23,978 nt of DNA, from NCBI GenBank assembly GCA_036897485.1, contig JAYMTF010001349.1:1-23978 (forward strand). Direction: 5' to 3'. The notes below the pieces were generated by a model. That model worked only from the letters and a program-made list of their open reading frames with translations. It had not been told where the DNA came from and ran no database searches. A program made the translations under genes and the position numbers. This DNA comes from Pelargonium nanum. Taxonomy: Eukaryota > Streptophyta > Magnoliopsida > Geraniales > Geraniaceae. This document shows, piece by piece, positions 1 to 9,991 of this stretch (position 1 is the first letter of the stretch; each line of letters starts with the position of its first letter).

Positions 1-224
1 AATTTTAAGCTCTCTAAAAAAAAAAAAAAAAAAAAAAAAACAAATCAGTTTCGCGATCGCTCTGATTTTTTTGATTCGAACCCTAATTTGTATTTTCAAG
101 CGATTGTTGTTCAGGATTGGATCGGTTTCTGCGGTTTTAATCGTTTTCAAATTAGGTTAATTTTGTTTTGGTTTGGTTGTTTCAGGATTGTTGTTTTCTT
201 CTTCATCTTCTGTGAACTGGGAAG
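1..224 (+). promoter_or_regulatory. 5' leader and proximal promoter edge of GC6
   Basis: This stretch precedes the GC6 start codon at 225. It holds an uninterrupted A25 tract at 16-40 and a telo-box-like AACCCTAA at 79-86. From about 90 it becomes T-rich with several TTCAG sites (for example 181-185), so a 5' UTR intron is possible. I see no clear TATA box. The main promoter probably lies before the window. The transcription start cannot be fixed from sequence alone. Confidence 0.45.
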
Positions 225-3200
225 ATGGATTTGGTATCTGGGTACAAGGTAAAATTGCTAATTTATTCTATTTTGATAATTTTTTTATAGTGGCTTTCTC
301 AGCATAGATTGTTGTTAATGCATGTGTACATTGGTGAACAAAAGGGTATTAACTTTATCTTATAGTTCACTATATTGTGGATGTTTGGAGAAGAAATGAG
401 TAGCTAGAGCTAGAAAGATAATGCCTAGAAGATGGTATTCAACATTGGAAGCTGAACTATATTAACTATGTAGGCAAGGGGTTGCTGATGATATTATCTT
501 GAATGTGATTTACTTTAAGTTGATGCTCAAGGTGAGAATGTAAGAGTGTCTAGAGATGAACTAGCACATATGTGGATTGCGGATAAAAATGTCGTATGAC
601 ATTCGACATCATATGGTTTTTGGATGGCTAACTTTGTAGAGCTGGCCATTTGGGTTGAGTGTGGGTTGCAGATTTAAAGTTGTGGGTTATATATTGGGTT
701 GAGTGTGGGTTGCCTGACCTGATCAACACCTCTTTCAATGACAAACCCGACCCAAAAAATAATCCTTACGGGTCAGATATTGGGTGCATGAGGGTTCGGG
801 TCTCTATAATAAAGTAGTCATCAGCACTAGTGGTTACACTCTTTTTTTGTTTTTTGTTTTTTTTTTTGCATTTAAGGCGAGTTATCGAAGAATTGTCATG
901 TGATTTCAGTTGTGCTTTGTTAACTGTGTAAATGTGTGACGAACTTATGAATTCTTGTGCAGGGGGTTGTTGGGCTTGTTTTCGGCAATGATAACTCCGC
1001 TTCAAATGAAGATAGGTAAACTGCTTTTCAAGTTTATCAAAGTTTTGTTTTGAGGTGGAAGACACCTTTTTGAGTGATTGATATGATTATGCATCACACA
1101 CTTCATTGAAGGTTGACCATGGTTTCAATATATGAAGATTGTAATATTGTATACAATATGGCCATTGGGATAATCAAAGCACATCTGCATAAGTGTTCAA
1201 TGAAAAATAAATACATACAATATAAGGAAAGAAGGTTGGAAGTAACGCTGCTTGTTGGGAGTTGGGTTTTGGTTCTTAATCATTGACCTGTAATAATTTA
1301 TTTTTCTTGACATACAAACCCGACCCATCATCTAGAAGTTATCTTTCTCCTTAGAATGCATAACAAAAATGTTTTGGAGTGAGTTCATCTAATGCAATTG
1401 AAGTCTGAAATGTATTCTTAGAATACAAAACTGGCCCTTCATGTTTTGGTACATGAATTAATTTGCTATGGTTAGACTCAGACCAATTCATGCAACATCA
1501 TTACTGTAGTAATGACCTACTGTTATAAGAAGTTTTGTACTCGCCAATATTTGCTCACTGGGCTAGTTTGGTATTGCTAATTTGAATTAAAATTTTGATT
1601 CAAAGTTAATCACAGCTCTCCTAGTTCTTGAAGTCGCTGACTCGCTGTTAGGAATATGTAAACCATATGTTTGGTTGCTACTTTTCTTTAATCTAATTAA
1701 TTGGTCATGCCAACTTTTATTGTCTCTGCTGGTTTACTTAGTCATTTTCCTTCTAACTGTAGACTTGTGATACATTGCCTTTCATTTTGGTATGCGTGCC
1801 TATCTAATCATTTACTATGTTGTTTGTACCGATAGCTACATAGAACGCTTGCTGGACCGAATTAGTAATGGTTCCCTGGCAGAGGACAGAAGAACTGCTA
1901 TCGTCGAGCTTCAGTCTGTTGTGGTGGAGAACCATGCTGCACAGCTTGCATTTGGGGCTATGGGTGAGAGCATTTAGTTTTATTTTTGAAAAATCACCTT
2001 AGATCTTTTCCCATCTTATTGAGGTGTAAAATATTTTATATGATCTTTTTTTTTTCAGGCTTTCCTGTTATCATCGGTGTCTTAAAGGAGGAACGAGATG
2101 ATGTTGAAATGGTTCATCTTCTTTTCCATGTTATTTATATATTGTTTTCTATGCTCTTAGATCACTTCATAATATTTCACTGCTGTTTATGATAATTTTG
2201 AAAGAAATGAAATGATCACTAATAGGGAGTTTCAGTAATCTATGATTCCTCACTTTGAATTTATGCCCACTTTAGGATTATCACCACATGCTAAACATTA
2301 GCATCGATATTTTGAAGATATAACCTAACCTAATGTGAAAAAGCTCGAGTTTAATGATCATGAAACTTATAACAGAGTATTTATATTTTCTTTGGCAGCA
2401 ATTCCATTGTCGACTGTATTAGGCACGTTTGGTTATCTTTTAAAATTCAATATTATAAGGTTGGCCACATTACTAGAAGTTTACAGTTCAAATAGTCCAA
2501 TACTTAAGTTCCGCAGAAAATTCACTAGACCTCATGTTCATAAATTATCTTTAAGCATTCTACAACCTATGATTATTAGATTATTAAAATTGTTTTGTAG
2601 TGTTCAGATAGAAAATTTGTTCTGTTGCTCCATGTTTCTTGGATCTATAACCAATTAAGATACAAGTCTTTTTTACTTTGACACGGGTAGTCTGCTCCCT
2701 ATCTTGTTTCCTCGAGCTAAAATGAGCATGAAATTTATACATCTATCCATTTCGTTCATGCAGGTTCGAGGTGCTCTAGAAACTCTTGTGAGTGCCTTGA
2801 CTCCCATTGATCATGTGAAGGGGCCAAAGAAAGATATCCAACCAGCTTTAATGAACTCTGATTTGCTTTCCAGAGAAGCAGAAAACATTTCTCTTCTTCT
2901 AAGTTTGTTGGTAAAAATTCTCTATTTTATTTTTGCAATATCTTGAGCCTATTATTTTTTTGGGATTTATTTCATCATTTATTTTCTTAGTGCAGACAGA
3001 GGACGATTTTTACGTACGATATTACACTCTTCAACTTTTAACAGCCCTTCTCACGAATTCTCCTAATAGGTATTTACTTTCATGGCTATTATCTTTTATT
3101 ATCTACATCTGAATTTGTAATTCATTGTAGAAAAACTTCTTCCCGATTACCTGTTCAGGTTACAGGAAGCCATTCTGACCATTCCCCGTGGCATAACGCG

Positions 3201-6200
3201 GCTGATGGACATGCTTATGGACCGTGAGGTACTAAGCTTGTTCACTTGCTTCCTTTAAAGTATTCTTATCTAAATTTATCATAGTTTTGCTTCTATAGAA
3301 TTGAATCTCCGGAAGATTTTTAGATATGTGTTTTGCCCCCCTTTGAAGTTACTATTTATTACTCTTTTATTTTCCATCAGTAAAAATATGGATAAAGAAG
3401 TCTTTATACTTAAATACTTCCTAATACAACTCTTAGGACTTCGTTTTTATGGAATTTTTTAGGAGTGAAAAATACCATATTTGGTTGTTTATTAGTTGTC
3501 CTGTTCTGTTGTAGTTGTTCAATCTGTTGAGTTCATTGGTTTTCGTTCCAGGTCATAAGAAACGAGGCGTTGCTGCTACTTACGTACTTGACTCGTGAAG
3601 CTGAGGTGATCCTTTTACCACCCAAGTTTTTTTTTCTTTTTTTCCTTTTCCCTTTAAAATATGTTCACAATTTATCCTAAATACAAGTATTTTGATGATT
3701 TTAGGAGATTCAAAAAATTGTCGTCTTTGAGGGTGCTTTTGAGAAAATTTTCAGCATCATTAAAGAGGAAGGAGGTCCTGATGGTGGTGTTGTTGTGCAG
3801 GTATTGATAGTTCTCTCGCTTTTATTTCTGATTACATGTTTTAGTTTGTTCGCTGACATGTCACTAAAAAACACAAGTGGCTTTTTTATTGACTGGGTTC
3901 TTTCATTTTTTGCATGGTTTTTAAATGTATATTTAGATTCTTTAATCTTTTCTACTCGCTCTGCAATACATTAACCAAAGTTTATGATATGTTCTCCCCT
4001 ACTCGGGCCATCATAGGTCATAAACTACGTAGTAGTTTGTCTATCCATTTTTTGTTTTATATTTACTTACTTATATAGTGATTTTTACTGGATGTAACCA
4101 GCTGCTTGTGTGCAATCAACATACTGACTATATGCAATGTAGATGCATATTCTTTTCTTAACGGTTAATTTCCACGTTTTTGGATTATAAAATGTAGCTC
4201 GAGTCTCGCTGAATGTGTACTATATGGTTGAATTTCTACTTCTCTATGCTACATATTCGATTTATGAAAACATTTGTGTTTATTTCCCCTCTATTTTTGG
4301 AAAGATTGTTATTTTATGTATGGCTCTGCTGATCGACAAACAAGCTCAAAATTCTGGTTGCATAGTACATGAATAAAGATATTGCTGATTCATCATCATT
4401 GTCGTTGTCCTTCTACTTGTGTGCACATTTCTGATTAAGTATCATTTTTTGCACAGGACTGTCTTCAATTGTTGAACAATCTTCTCCGTAACAATGTATC
4501 CAATCAGGTTTGTGGACTTTGATGTAATTGTTAGTGTTTTTGTATATGTATGAGATATTGTGTTGTTACTAAAATTTAAGTTTACCCGGATTAGAGACTA
4601 CTAAGGGAGACAATGGGCTTTGACCCTATAATATCTATATTGAAGCTACGGGGAAGTGCTTACAAGTTAACCCAGCAAAAGGTTAGATACTCAAATGTTT
4701 GCATATTCATATGATTGCTGTAGTTTTTAACTTACGTAGGTTTCAAATATTTTTGTCACACATTTCTTACTGGTCTTTTTTTGTTGTCTTTGAAACAAAC
4801 AAAATGCCAGTAGACAATTAATCTACTCAGTGCGTTAGAAACCATCAACTTGTTAATAACGGGAGGTGTGGCAGATGAGCCTGCAAAAGATATTGTGATC
4901 AATAAAACAGTCCTTGTTCAGGTATTTACAAACTTGGCATCTGCTATAGTTTTTGCCGAATAAAGCATCTTCAGATATCTTATTACCTAGTTTGATTCGT
5001 TGTAGAAAAAAGTGCTGGATCATATTCTAATGCTGGGAGTTGAAAGTCAATGGGCACCTGTTGCTGTGCGCTGTGCGGTAAGATACTCTGTTTTAGACCT
5101 CTTTCTCAATCTCTCTCTCACACACCTTATGAATCCACATGGGGCTTGCAATTTGGATGATGATCCTTGACTCGACACAAACAAGACATGAATATAAGCG
5201 GGTTTGGGTTCATCTTGAATGTGTTCGTGTTGACTAAACTAACCCGTTTAATTAATTGTGTTGTGTTCATGTCGAACTTGTTTGATCCGTCTAACCCGTT
5301 AAATTGAACGGGTCATAAACTGGTTGTGTAACCCACTGTTTTTTTTTTGAAACTTTGTGTAACCCACCTACTTAATGAACTATTTGAGGATAAAATTGTA
5401 ATTTTTTAAACTTATCGTGTGAAAAATGACCCATATAAATTAAATAAGTCAAATATGTCGGGTAGGGTCAATATAAACCCATTTATTTAATCATTTCCAG
5501 TCGTGTCGTGTTGAACACAACTATTTAAACATGTTGTGTTGTGTCAACCTACTTATATATGGGTTGTGTATGTGTCTTATAGCTCAACTTGTTTAATAAT
5601 TGGGTCCTGTGTGTGGGTTGACTCATTTATGAGAATACTCAATTTTCAACAGTCAAGACAATACTAACACGGCCCGTGAGCACGAATCGCCACCCCTTAA
5701 AATCCACATGCTATCTGAAATCAATCATGTATCCGCAGTTGTTCAAATTTCTCAGACTAATTGAATCTAGAAATTGTTCAATTTATCAGGCATTGCGCTG
5801 CATTGGTGATTTGGTTACTGGTCATCCCAAGAATCGTGATGCGCTTGCAAGTAAATTTCTTGGAGAGGAGCCACAAGTAGAACCTGCTCTGAATTCTATT
5901 CTTCGAATTATTCTACGATCATCTAGTATGCAAGAGTTCATTGCAGCCGATTATGTTTTTAAGTGCTTTTGTGAGGTTAATATCTTCTATTTTCTTTTTC
6001 TTTTTGTTTATTTCTATGAATTGGCTTTGTGATTTTTTTTATGCATGATACAGATGCTACAATTCTCACCCATTTTTCTAATTTTCTTTTTATTTTGCCT
6101 CGTCTGAATAGAAAAATGCTGATGGTCAAACAATGTTAGCATCCACATTAATTCCTCAACCACATGCTTCTCATGATGAAGACGTGAGCATGTCATTCGG

Positions 6201-8996
6201 AAGGTTTGTTCCTTTTACATACATCAGGCTACAATTATTTTATTTGATAAATTCCATAGAACTACAATAAACTTTGCACGCGTTGCACACAGTTACATTG
6301 AACTTTAAAATAGAACATTTAACTACAGTACTACACTTACTTTCAATAAGTTGCCCGGTTAATTATAGTGTGTTAATTTCTAATTGAACAAATAAAAATG
6401 CCCCTATATAGAATGGTTTTTATTATTATTTATTATTACAGAAACCTACCCTGAACTTTGGACGTGTTGCGCACAACTACATCTAATTTTAAAGTAGAAC
6501 AACTAACTACCCTTACTTTTAATAAAAAAAATCATTTTATATAGTGGCACTTTTGTCTTTTCAATTTAAAATTAACAGCGATATTAATGGTGTCACTTAT
6601 TGAAAGTAAATGTAGTTTTATGCAACAAAGTGCGGTGATTCTTCATTTTGCTTCAAGCTACTTCTGATAAACTCTTATCAAAATATTTCTCTGGCAGTAT
6701 GCTATTACGTGGGATTACATTGAATGAAAATGATGGTGATCTGGAGGTAATACTTCCAATGTTTCATATCTGAACCGTAATTCATGATTTTTTTAATAAA
6801 AAAATTAGCTAATATTTTTGCATTGCAGATGTGTTGCAGAGCTGCTAGTGTTCTTACTCATATATTGAAGGACAATATCAAGTGCAAGGAAAGGGTAAAC
6901 ATTATGACTTGGTTTCTTTAGAACTCTGTTTTTTTAAAATATTATATTTTAGTTCTGTCGGTGGAAAATTTAACGTCTACAAACTTGTTGTGAGCGAACT
7001 TGGCATTGATTATTGATATGTTCTCATAACCACTTGAGTTGTAGTGAATCTCTGTTTGTTTCTTGTCTCCAATTTCTAGCACTTATGTGGCAGAAACAGA
7101 AATAACCCCTTAATCAATGGCAATTATTTTCTTTTTTGAATTGAGAAAAGGAGGTTCAACAGGCAGATGGACAAACAATTATCATCAAAAAACGTAGTCA
7201 CAGTAAGAGACAACAAACCCAAGTGTTAGGCCAGGAAATTTTCATTTGTTTTCTCAGAACCGGAGCCTAGTATAGGAAATTTTATCATCACACAGGCTAA
7301 AGGTTCGTTTTAGGTAGAGTAGGCAAATTTACCTTATAACTCAAACAAGACTGGTTTCTAGTTGTAAATTTCTTTTGGTATGAAAGTGGTAATGTCTAAT
7401 ATAGGAGGAAATTTGCAGGTTTTAGGTATTGAACTCGATGCGCCTACACCATCATTGGGCGGCCCAGAGCCGCTAATGCATCGTATAGTGAAATACTTGG
7501 CTCTAGCCTCTTCCATGAAACATAAAGACGGCAAGTCGAGTACATCTGAAAACTTATATGTCGAGCCAATTATCTTGAAACTACTGGTAACATGGCTATC
7601 TGATTTCCCTAGTGCCGTGCACTGCTTCCTTGATGCACGTCCTCACATTACATATCTTCTGGAGTTGGTGTCAGATCCATCTTCATCAGTTTTCATTAAG
7701 GGGTTGGCGGCAGTTCTATTGGGGGAGTGCATTCTCTACAATAAATCGAGTGAAACCGGAAAAGATGCTTTTGCCATAGTCGATATGATCAGCCAGAAAG
7801 TTGGACTTACGTCATATTTCCTGAAGTTTGATGATATGGACAAAAGCATTCTGTTTTCCTTGGCAGAACCTTCTCATTCTTCCCATAAACAAATGACGAG
7901 ATCACCCTCTGCTAGCATGGCGGAGATTGACGATGTTTATGAGAATGATTCGTCTGATCAGAAGAAGGAAAGTGATCCTATTCTCTCGTCAATCTTAGAT
8001 GCTTCTTTTGTAAGCCTCGTTAAGAGTTTGGAGGCTAGTATTAGAGGAAACATAGTCGAGGTCTATAGTCGACCAAAGGGTAATGTGGCTGTGGTGCCGG
8101 CAGAATTGGAACAGATGGGCGGGGAAAGTGATGCAGACTATATCAAGCGGCTAAAATCGTTTGTGGAGAAACAGTGCACTGAGATGCAGGTATTGTATGT
8201 TGAACCCGTGTAAATAGTCTTTCTACCCTTACTTTTACGGTTTTACCATCAGTTTCGCATTGTTCGAATGAAAATTAGAAAGTATAGTAAGTTAGTTGCA
8301 CAAAAAAAAAAGTTATAAGGAGTCATCTGCACAATGGCGGGAGGCTCATGCACTGGTCCATTTAGTTTTTTCATGATAATATTGTCGTAGAGTAATAACA
8401 TTTACGGATATAAATTCATTTCGTGTTCTCTTTTCTTCATTTTCCAGAACCTTCTTGGTCGTAATGCAACTTTGGCTGAGGACCTTGCCAAGACCGGTGG
8501 TAATAATCACTCCCAGCCTGAGCAAAGGACAGGCAGTGCTTCTGAAAGAGTCCAGGTAGAGACCCTTCGGAGGGATCTACGGGAAGCATCTCAGCGGGTA
8601 GAGATGCTTAAGGCAGAGAAAGCAAAGATGGAATCTGAGGCTTCCATGTACAAAAACTTAGCCGGGAAGCTGGAATCCGATCTGCAAAGCCTCTCCGATG
8701 CCTACAACAGTCTCGAACAGGCGAACTTCCATCTGGAGACGGAGGTGAAAACTCTGAGGAGTGGAGGATCGGTGTCTCCGGATCTTGAGGCGATAAAGGC
8801 CGAAGCACGAGAAGAAGCTCAGAAGGAGAGTGAAGCTGAACTGAGCGACTTGCTCGTTTGCCTCGGGCAAGAACAGAGCAAGGTGGAGAAACTGAGTAAT
8901 AGGTTATTGGAGCTGGGAGAAGATGTGGAGAAACTGCTTGAAGGTATCGGAGACGATACCGGTTTGCCTGAAGATAGTGAAGAGGAGGAGGATTGA
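225..8996 (+). CDS. GC6: Golgin candidate 6 (p115/Uso1-type vesicle tether), 19 exons
   Basis: Exons: 225-248, 963-1015, 1836-1963, 2059-2111, 2764-2910, 2996-3069, 3159-3228, 3552-3605, 3705-3800, 4457-4507, 4595-4681, 4814-4921, 5006-5077, 5790-5975, 6112-6203, 6698-6746, 6829-6894, 7419-8189, 8448-8996. They sum to 2730 nt with phase kept throughout, giving 909 aa, close to the Arabidopsis protein as I recall it. The start MDLVSGYKG matches the family N-terminus. Residues 1 to about 720 are the armadillo-like Uso1/p115 head (ESQWAPVAVR, ADYVFKCFCE, YSRPKGNVAVVPAELEQ). Two coiled coils follow at about 761-829 and 840-892, with the conserved DLLVCLGQEQSKVEKL at 861-876 and an acidic tail. 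Family knowledge: a peripheral Golgi/ER-exit-site tether (MAG4 in Arabidopsis) for ER-to-Golgi COPII vesicle traffic, including export of storage-protein precursors. All domains are present and no break was found. The exon 4 donor (ATG|GTTCAT) is weak. Identity is very secure; small exon edges are inferred. Confidence 0.95.
637..800. repeat. Degenerate MITE-like repeat in GC6 intron 1
   Basis: The repeat opens with TAGAGCTGGCCA, close to the terminal repeat of the complete hAT-like MITEs at 9232 and 14907. It then carries repeated GGGTTGAGTGTGGGTTGC blocks (about 653-670 and 694-711) and oppositely oriented AAACCCGACCC near 743. No matching right end or target duplication was found, so the right border is approximate. 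The rest of intron 1 (249-962) holds nothing recognisable. Confidence 0.4.
5190..5697 (-). repeat. ACCCGTT/AACGGGT-rich MITE-like element in GC6 intron 13
   Basis: A stretch of about 500 bp with many short oppositely oriented words (CTAACCCGTT, TTGAACGGGTCA, GTTGTGTTGTGTCAA) ends in the reverse complement of AAGGGGTGGCGATTCGTG at 5697. A second copy opens with the near-identical ACGGGGTGGCAATTCATG at 18325 in intron 4 of the uL22 gene. Both copies share an AGGATAAAATTGTAATTTT core, here near 5388 and inverted near 18510. It ends about 90 bp before exon 14. No target duplication was established and the left border is uncertain. Confidence 0.6.
6255..6655. repeat. Fold-back (inverted-repeat) element in GC6 intron 15
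   Basis: About 80 bp at 6338-6417, containing CTTACTTTCAATAAGTTGCC and ending CCCCTATATAGAATGG, recurs inverted and diverged at about 6533-6612. The block around 6262-6340 (AACTTTGCACGCGTTGCACAC) has a diverged direct copy at about 6452-6515 (AACTTTGGACGTGTTGCGCAC) and a weaker inverted match near 6620-6650. The structure fits a fold-back MITE with an internal duplication. It fills most of the intron between exons 15 and 16 and encodes nothing. Confidence 0.6.
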
Positions 8997-9231
8997 TGAT
9001 GCTTGAAATGCCCTAGCTTTTGTGTTTTCTGTCATTTGGTTGTATTTGATTATTGACACAGTTTCTTCATTTATTAACTTTAAGTTGTACAGTTTATACT
9101 TTGTTTATGATACTGAAGTTGTGGGAAAAACTGATGTTTTGCATTTGGATTTAAGTTATTAAACCCTAAAACAGATTGCATTGTGTTGTATATTTCCAAG
9201 TAGATGCATCAAACCATCCCTTTATTATGAT
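8997..9231 (+). other. GC6 3' untranslated region and flank
   Basis: This is AT-rich sequence after the GC6 stop codon (8994-8996). No canonical AATAAA lies close to the stop, so the cleavage site cannot be placed. The stretch ends at the 8-bp target duplication of the MITE beginning at 9232. Confidence 0.4.
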
Positions 9232-9456
9232 TAGAGTTGGCATTTATAGTTCGTGTCGGGTTTTTTCACGTTTGGGTTGAAAATGTCAAATTCTAACCCG
9301 ATATGTAGAGGTGTGGGTGGCGATTTCTCCATGAAAAGAGTACGGTTTACTCGATCCGACCCAAAACTATCGCATTTGGTTAGGTTCAATCCTAGCATGT
9401 AAAAATGTTAGTTGGGTATCAATCATAGCGAGTTTATGTTCAAATTGCCAACTCTA
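9232..9456. mobile_element. Complete hAT-like MITE with 8-bp target duplication
   Basis: The 225-bp element begins TAGAGTTGGCA and ends TGCCAACTCTA, an 11-bp perfect terminal inverted repeat. It is flanked by a perfect 8-bp direct duplication, ATTATGAT, at 9224-9231 and 9457-9464. An 8-bp duplication is the hallmark of the hAT superfamily. No transposase is encoded, so the element is non-autonomous. It sits between the converging 3' ends of GC6 and the methyltransferase gene. Confidence 0.85.
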
Positions 9457-9598
9457 ATTATGATCCTGATTAACTACTTGACTTGGCCCCAAAACTATAG
9501 GATTTGTTTAAATTGACCTTAACACGTAAAAAAGCTAGTCGGGTTTTGAGTACTGGTGAGTTCATATCTAAATTGTCAACTTTAGTTGTGATCCCGTT
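9361..9598. repeat. Diverged tandem direct repeat overlapping the MITE right end
   Basis: The segment 9361-9470, starting CCAAAACTAT, recurs at 9489-9598 in the same order. The second copy includes counterparts of the MITE terminus (AAATTGTCAACTTTA) and of the bases beyond it (GTTGTGATCCCG against ATTATGATCCTG). The copies are clearly diverged. The unit is roughly 128 bp. Confidence 0.65.
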
Positions 9599-9991
9599 TT
9601 CTTAGACTAAAAAAAAAGAGTACTACATCTCAAAATCTTAGGGTATGGACAATATTGTCAAACATCATAAATCAGTTCAACCAGTTGACTCGGCCCATTA
9701 GTTTAGCTATCACCGATTGATTGGTAGAAACTTAGAATTAGTCTTCATGGTACCAACTCTAATCCAATTAATTGAGTAAAAATTAACATAAACTTGAGTG
9801 ACATATTAAAGTTTCAATCAAATTATTCGACTCAACTCATTAAATATGATTTTCAAGTTCTGGTCGTGTACATAAGTTGGAGAGCAACTGTAAAATAAAG
9901 TTACAAACATCAAGCTCACTAACAAGATCCATTATTAACCATAAGAAGTGAACATACATAAATAATAAATTTGCTCCACAACGTGCCAATT
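9599..9991. other. AT-rich flank downstream of the SABATH gene
   Basis: This is non-coding DNA between the tandem repeat and the methyltransferase stop codon. It includes the 3' UTR of that minus-strand gene. Scattered words related to the neighbouring repeats appear near 9690-9770, but no complete element was recognised. Confidence 0.4.

Noticed and set aside
7380..8213. A long open frame taken as a separate 277 aa gene
   Set aside because: Its middle (7419-8189) is exon 18 of GC6; the ends read into the flanking introns past a clear CAG acceptor and GTATTG donor.
8608..8870. Minus-strand open frames over the last GC6 exon
   Set aside because: They are antisense shadows of a well-conserved coiled-coil coding exon and resemble nothing.
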